Of a stretch of 64,000 bases of DNA, positions 63,416 to 64,000 are shown one piece after another; position 1 is the first letter of the stretch, and each line of letters starts with the position of its first letter. Origin of the DNA: Nocardia grenadensis NBRC 108939 (lineage in GTDB: Bacteria; Actinomycetota; Actinomycetes; Mycobacteriales; Mycobacteriaceae). The notes beneath the pieces are model-generated. The model was not told the DNA's origin and ran no database searches. It was given only the letters and a program-made list of their open reading frames with translations. Where the stretch lies: positions 38,934 to 102,933 of the forward strand of contig NZ_BDCJ01000021.1 in NCBI RefSeq assembly GCF_001613445.1, written 5' to 3'. The translations under genes and the position numbers were made by a program.

Positions 63416-64000
63416 TCGATCAGCTCCCGGTAGGCGGGGACAGCCGCGGCGGGGGCGCCGTCGAAGACGACCGCGCCCTCGTCGACGACGATCACCCGTT
63501 CGAAACTGTCCAGCAGCCCGAGCTGATGAGTTACGACGATGACCTGCTGATCCACCGAATCGAGCGCCGCCGCGACGGCGCGGGCATTGCGCAGGTCCAG
63601 CAGAGTGGTCGGCTCGTCGGCCACGATCACTTCCGGGCGCCGGATGAGGACGGCACCCAGCGCCAGCAACTGTTTCTGCCCGCCGGAGAGCAGATGGGAC
63701 GGATGGTCGGCGTGGGCGGCGAGACCGAAGCGATCCAGTATCTCGGCCACCCGCCCGGCGATCTCCGATTTGCTCAGACCCGTACGCCGTAGCGAGAACG
63801 CCAGATCCTCGGCGACCGTCGGCATGACGATCTGCGAGTCGGGATCGGTGAACACGAACCCCACCTTGCGGCGTACCCGGGCGCCCTTCTTCGAGGCGTC
63901 GATACCGTCCACGGTGACGGTGCCCGAGGTCGGGGCCAGCAGACCGTTGATCATCCGGGCCAGGGTCGATTTCCCGGATCCGTTGGCGCCGATGATCCCC
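63412..64000 (-). CDS. ECF transporter ATPase (5' end outside the window)
   Basis: The frame continues to the window edge. Visible are Walker A GANGSGKSTLARMI (about 63940-63985), signature HLLSGGQKQLLALG, Walker B VIVADEPTTLLDL and the switch histidine in VIVVTHQLG. It is an EcfA/BioM-type ATPase. With EcfT it energises uptake of a vitamin or metal; a BioY-like S component may lie just outside the window. Confidence 0.9.
   Translation of the reverse strand, partial: GIIGANGSGKSTLARMINGLLAPTSGTVTVDGIDASKKGARVRRKVGFVFTDPDSQIVMPTVAEDLAFSLRRTGLSKSEIAGRVAEILDRFGLAAHADHPSHLLSGGQKQLLALGAVLIRRPEVIVADEPTTLLDLRNARAVAAALDSVDQQVIVVTHQLGLLDSFERVIVVDEGAVVFDGAPAAAVPAYRELIE

Noticed and set aside
1..64000. 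CRISPR arrays, rRNA and tRNA genes
   Set aside because: No regularly spaced repeats or tRNA/rRNA-like sequences were recognised by eye; a covariance-model scan would settle the tRNA point.

Overview
The window is high-GC actinobacterial DNA, most likely from Nocardia or a close mycolic-acid-containing relative. Three things point there. A phosphatidylinositol mannoside (PIM) operon is present (pgsA, patA, pimA). A secreted cutinase-family esterase is present. The backbone follows the Mycobacterium tuberculosis order Rv2578c, hisS, ppi, rel, apt, Rv2585c, secF/secD/yajC, ruvB/A/C, yebC, pdxT, tesB, pdxS, Nudix, pimA, patA, pgsA, HIT, thrS. Species assignment is inference. Short overlaps of the GTGA/ATGA type join most genes in the operons.

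Layout. 1-9.4 kb: end of an SDR-type gene, a radical SAM protein, the 2-oxoacid:ferredoxin oxidoreductase pair korA/korB, a membrane protein, hisS and a membrane-anchored cyclophilin. 9.4-26.0 kb: sixteen minus-strand genes that together look like a type IV secretion (conjugation-type) machine inserted between ppi and rel. They include a coupling-protein ATPase, a VirB4-type ATPase, an SCO6880-family protein, a VirB6/TrbL-like protein, two small VirB2-like membrane proteins, lipoproteins and single-pass proteins, two MinD-like proteins with altered P-loops, a three-domain wall hydrolase, an IS3 OrfA-like DNA-binding protein and a cutinase. No relaxase or integrase is visible in the window.

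26.4-43.4 kb: core genes for the stringent response, translation, purine salvage, Sec export, Holliday junction processing and vitamin B6 synthesis. They are interrupted by a macrodomain protein and an ArsR/SRPBCC pair. 43.5-45.3 kb: a small accessory insert between tesB and pdxS, with a kinase-like protein lacking its P-loop and a Phd/RelE-like toxin-antitoxin pair. 45.6-54.8 kb: pdxS, the Nudix-pimA-patA-pgsA-HIT-thrS operon, and an FhuF-like/PGPGW membrane pair.

54.9-60 kb: two tandem paralogous genes, each fusing a SulP transporter to a beta-carbonic anhydrase and each with a copied upstream region. 60-61.4 kb: mostly non-coding sequence of unusual composition with gene remnants. 61.4-64 kb: an adenylate-forming ligase with the EcfT and ATPase components of an ECF vitamin transporter; the ATPase runs off the window.

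The most interesting region is the secretion cluster. Its gene set suggests a machine that crosses membrane, peptidoglycan (M23 plus lytic transglycosylase domains) and possibly mycomembrane (cutinase), with a catalytically dead NlpC/P60 domain and lysine-less MinD-type partners.
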